A DNA stretch of 64,000 nucleotides from Aquabacterium lacunae (lineage in GTDB: Bacteria; Pseudomonadota; Gammaproteobacteria; Burkholderiales; Burkholderiaceae_C): the NCBI RefSeq assembly GCF_004310865.1, contig NZ_SIXI01000001.1:186001-250000 (forward strand). The letters are read 5' to 3'. Position numbers and translations under genes: made by a program. The notes under the pieces are model-generated. The model was not told where the DNA came from and did no database searches. It was given only the letters and a program-made list of their open reading frames with translations. Of this stretch, positions 62,950 through 64,000 are shown one piece after another. Each line of letters begins with the position of its first letter. Within the stretch, counting starts at the first letter, position 1.

Positions 62950-63731
62950 CCCACCTCAAAGACCTGCCCCTGGCGTCGCTTCAGTTCTACGCCACCGCGC
63001 CTTACGCGTGCAGCTACCTGCCGGACCGCACGGCACGCTCGCAGGTGGCCACCCCCAGCCACGCCATCAATGCCGACGTCTATTCCGGCCTGGTGCTCAA
63101 TGGCTTTCGGCGCAGTGGCATGTTCACCTACCGCCCGCACTGCGACGGTTGCCAGGCCTGCGTGCCCATGCGGATCCCGGTGGCCCGCTTCGAGGCCAAC
63201 CGCAGCCAGCGCCGCGCCTGGAAGGCCCACGAGGCCCTGGAAGCCCGGGTGATGCGCCTGTGCTTCGTGCCCGAGCATTACCGCCTTTACCTGCGCTACC
63301 AGGCCCACCGGCACAGCGGCGGCGGCATGGACCAGGATTCGATCGACCAGTACACCCAGTTCCTGCTGCAGAGCCGCGTGAATTCTCGCCTGGTGGAATT
63401 CCGCGAGCCTGCCGACCCCAGCGGCCAGCCCGGTGCCCTGCGCATGGTGTCGATCCTGGACATCCTGAACGATGGGCTGTCGGCCGTGTACACCTTCTAC
63501 GACCCGCAGGTGCCCGCCAGTTACGGCACCTACAACGTGCTGTGGCAGGTGCGACAGGCCGCGGAGATGGGCCTGCCGCATGTGTACCTGGGCTACTGGA
63601 TCCCCGACAGTCCCAAGATGGCCTACAAGGCCAACTTCCGGCCTTGCGAGGTGCTGCAGAACGGCCAGTGGGTCGAGCCCCGCCTCAGCGAGGGGCCGAT
63701 GCCGCAGGGTTCAGCACCATCGAGCCGCTGA
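62946..63731 (+). CDS. bpt: Aspartate/glutamate leucyltransferase (Bpt/ATE family)
   Basis: 261 aa second N-end-rule transferase, adding Leu to N-terminal Asp or Glu. The N-terminal CSYLPDR and the [14 protein letters not shown] cysteine block are intact, as is the GNAT-like C-terminal part ([20 protein letters not shown]). The start is GTG within the aat stop (GTGA), indicating translational coupling. Its last 47 nt overlap the convergent SIMPL-domain gene. Confidence 0.93.
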   Translation: MTHLKDLPLASLQFYATAPYACSYLPDRTARSQVATPSHAINADVYSGLVLNGFRRSGMFTYRPHCDGCQACVPMRIPVARFEANRSQRRAWKAHEALEARVMRLCFVPEHYRLYLRYQAHRHSGGGMDQDSIDQYTQFLLQSRVNSRLVEFREPADPSGQPGALRMVSILDILNDGLSAVYTFYDPQVPASYGTYNVLWQVRQAAEMGLPHVYLGYWIPDSPKMAYKANFRPCEVLQNGQWVEPRLSEGPMPQGSAPSSR

Positions 63732-64000
63732 CCGACACCGACACCACACCCTTGCCCGGGGCCACCGGCAGCGGCGCGTCGGCCATGGACTCGGCCTTGA
63801 CCGAGCGCATCAGCATGGGCTGCACACCCTGGTCAAAGCCTGGCTCACCCGACTGGATGCTCAACTCACCCACCCCGTAGCCGGGTGCGCCGAAGGCCTT
63901 GGCCACATCGTGCGCCTTGGCCTGCCAGCGGCCGATGGCCTGGCCCAGCAAGGCCGATTCGGCCGATTCACGCGCAGCCCTCGACAGGCCATACGCCACC
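63685..64000 (-). CDS. SIMPL (DUF541) domain protein, C-terminal fragment
   Basis: 104 residues are visible and the gene continues past the right edge. The segment [20 protein letters not shown], then later [11 protein letters not shown] near the end, is the C-terminal half of SIMPL/DUF541 domains, usually exported ~230-250-aa proteins of unclear function. The visible part has no signal peptide, as expected for a C-terminal piece. The 3' end overlaps bpt by 47 nt, tail to tail. Confidence 0.75.
   Translation of the reverse strand, partial: VAYGLSRAARESAESALLGQAIGRWQAKAHDVAKAFGAPGYGVGELSIQSGEPGFDQGVQPMLMRSVKAESMADAPLPVAPGKGVVSVSVSGSMVLNPAASAPR

Overview
The window is chromosomal DNA from a high-GC betaproteobacterium, most likely Burkholderiales of the Comamonadaceae/Leptothrix/Aquabacterium type (genus not fixed). 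The evidence is gene order: pnp-tpiA-secG-tRNA-Leu-nuoA..N, the infC-rpmI-rplT-pheS-pheT-ihfA-merR-tRNA-Pro block, holC-pepA divergent from lptFG, and aat-bpt. Strong third-position GC creates long antisense reading frames over nearly every gene; these are not annotated.

Region 1 (1-13.5 kb, minus strand): the complex I operon nuoA to nuoM plus the first 27 codons of nuoN, preceded by tRNA-Leu(GAG). Region 2 (13.6-17.6 kb, minus): rpsO, pnp, tpiA, secG. Region 3 (17.8-29.9 kb, plus): an accessory island. It holds a SRAP/YedK-like protein lacking its catalytic residues, a palindrome-rich spacer resembling a pMB1-plasmid element, a small orphan gene, a probable IS21 remnant, and a type I restriction-modification locus (hsdM-hsdS-OLD nuclease-truncated AlbA_2-type protein-hsdR-YgjP-like metallopeptidase). 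It ends at a bidirectional terminator beside tRNA-Ser(GGA).

Region 4 (30-42.2 kb): a branched-chain amino acid binding protein, a Pro/Ala-rich protein, holC and pepA (minus); lptF, lptG, a CbiX-like chelatase and a CysB-type regulator (plus); a FimV/HubP-like protein (minus); a PaaG-like crotonase, tRNA-Arg(TCT), a copper-chaperone-like protein and tRNA-Pro(GGG). Region 5 (42.2-54.6 kb): the translation operon thrS / infC-rpmI-rplT-pheS-pheT-ihfA-merR, interrupted by a zinc alcohol dehydrogenase between pheS and pheT and by an opposite-strand hybrid sensor kinase between thrS and infC. thrS has a 15-codon, threonine-rich leader ORF followed by a terminator hairpin, a likely attenuator.

Region 6 (54.6-64 kb): a nucleoside deaminase, tRNA-Gly(GCC), tRNA-Leu(TAA), rhombosortase, isocitrate lyase with two palindromic operator candidates, an SGNH esterase, an omega-aminotransferase, pyrophosphatase, a phasin whose promoter is bracketed by direct repeats, the N-end-rule transferases aat and bpt, and the C-terminus of a SIMPL-domain protein. 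Together these suggest an aerobic, polyhydroxyalkanoate-storing, acetate/fatty-acid-using cell with an acquired defence island.
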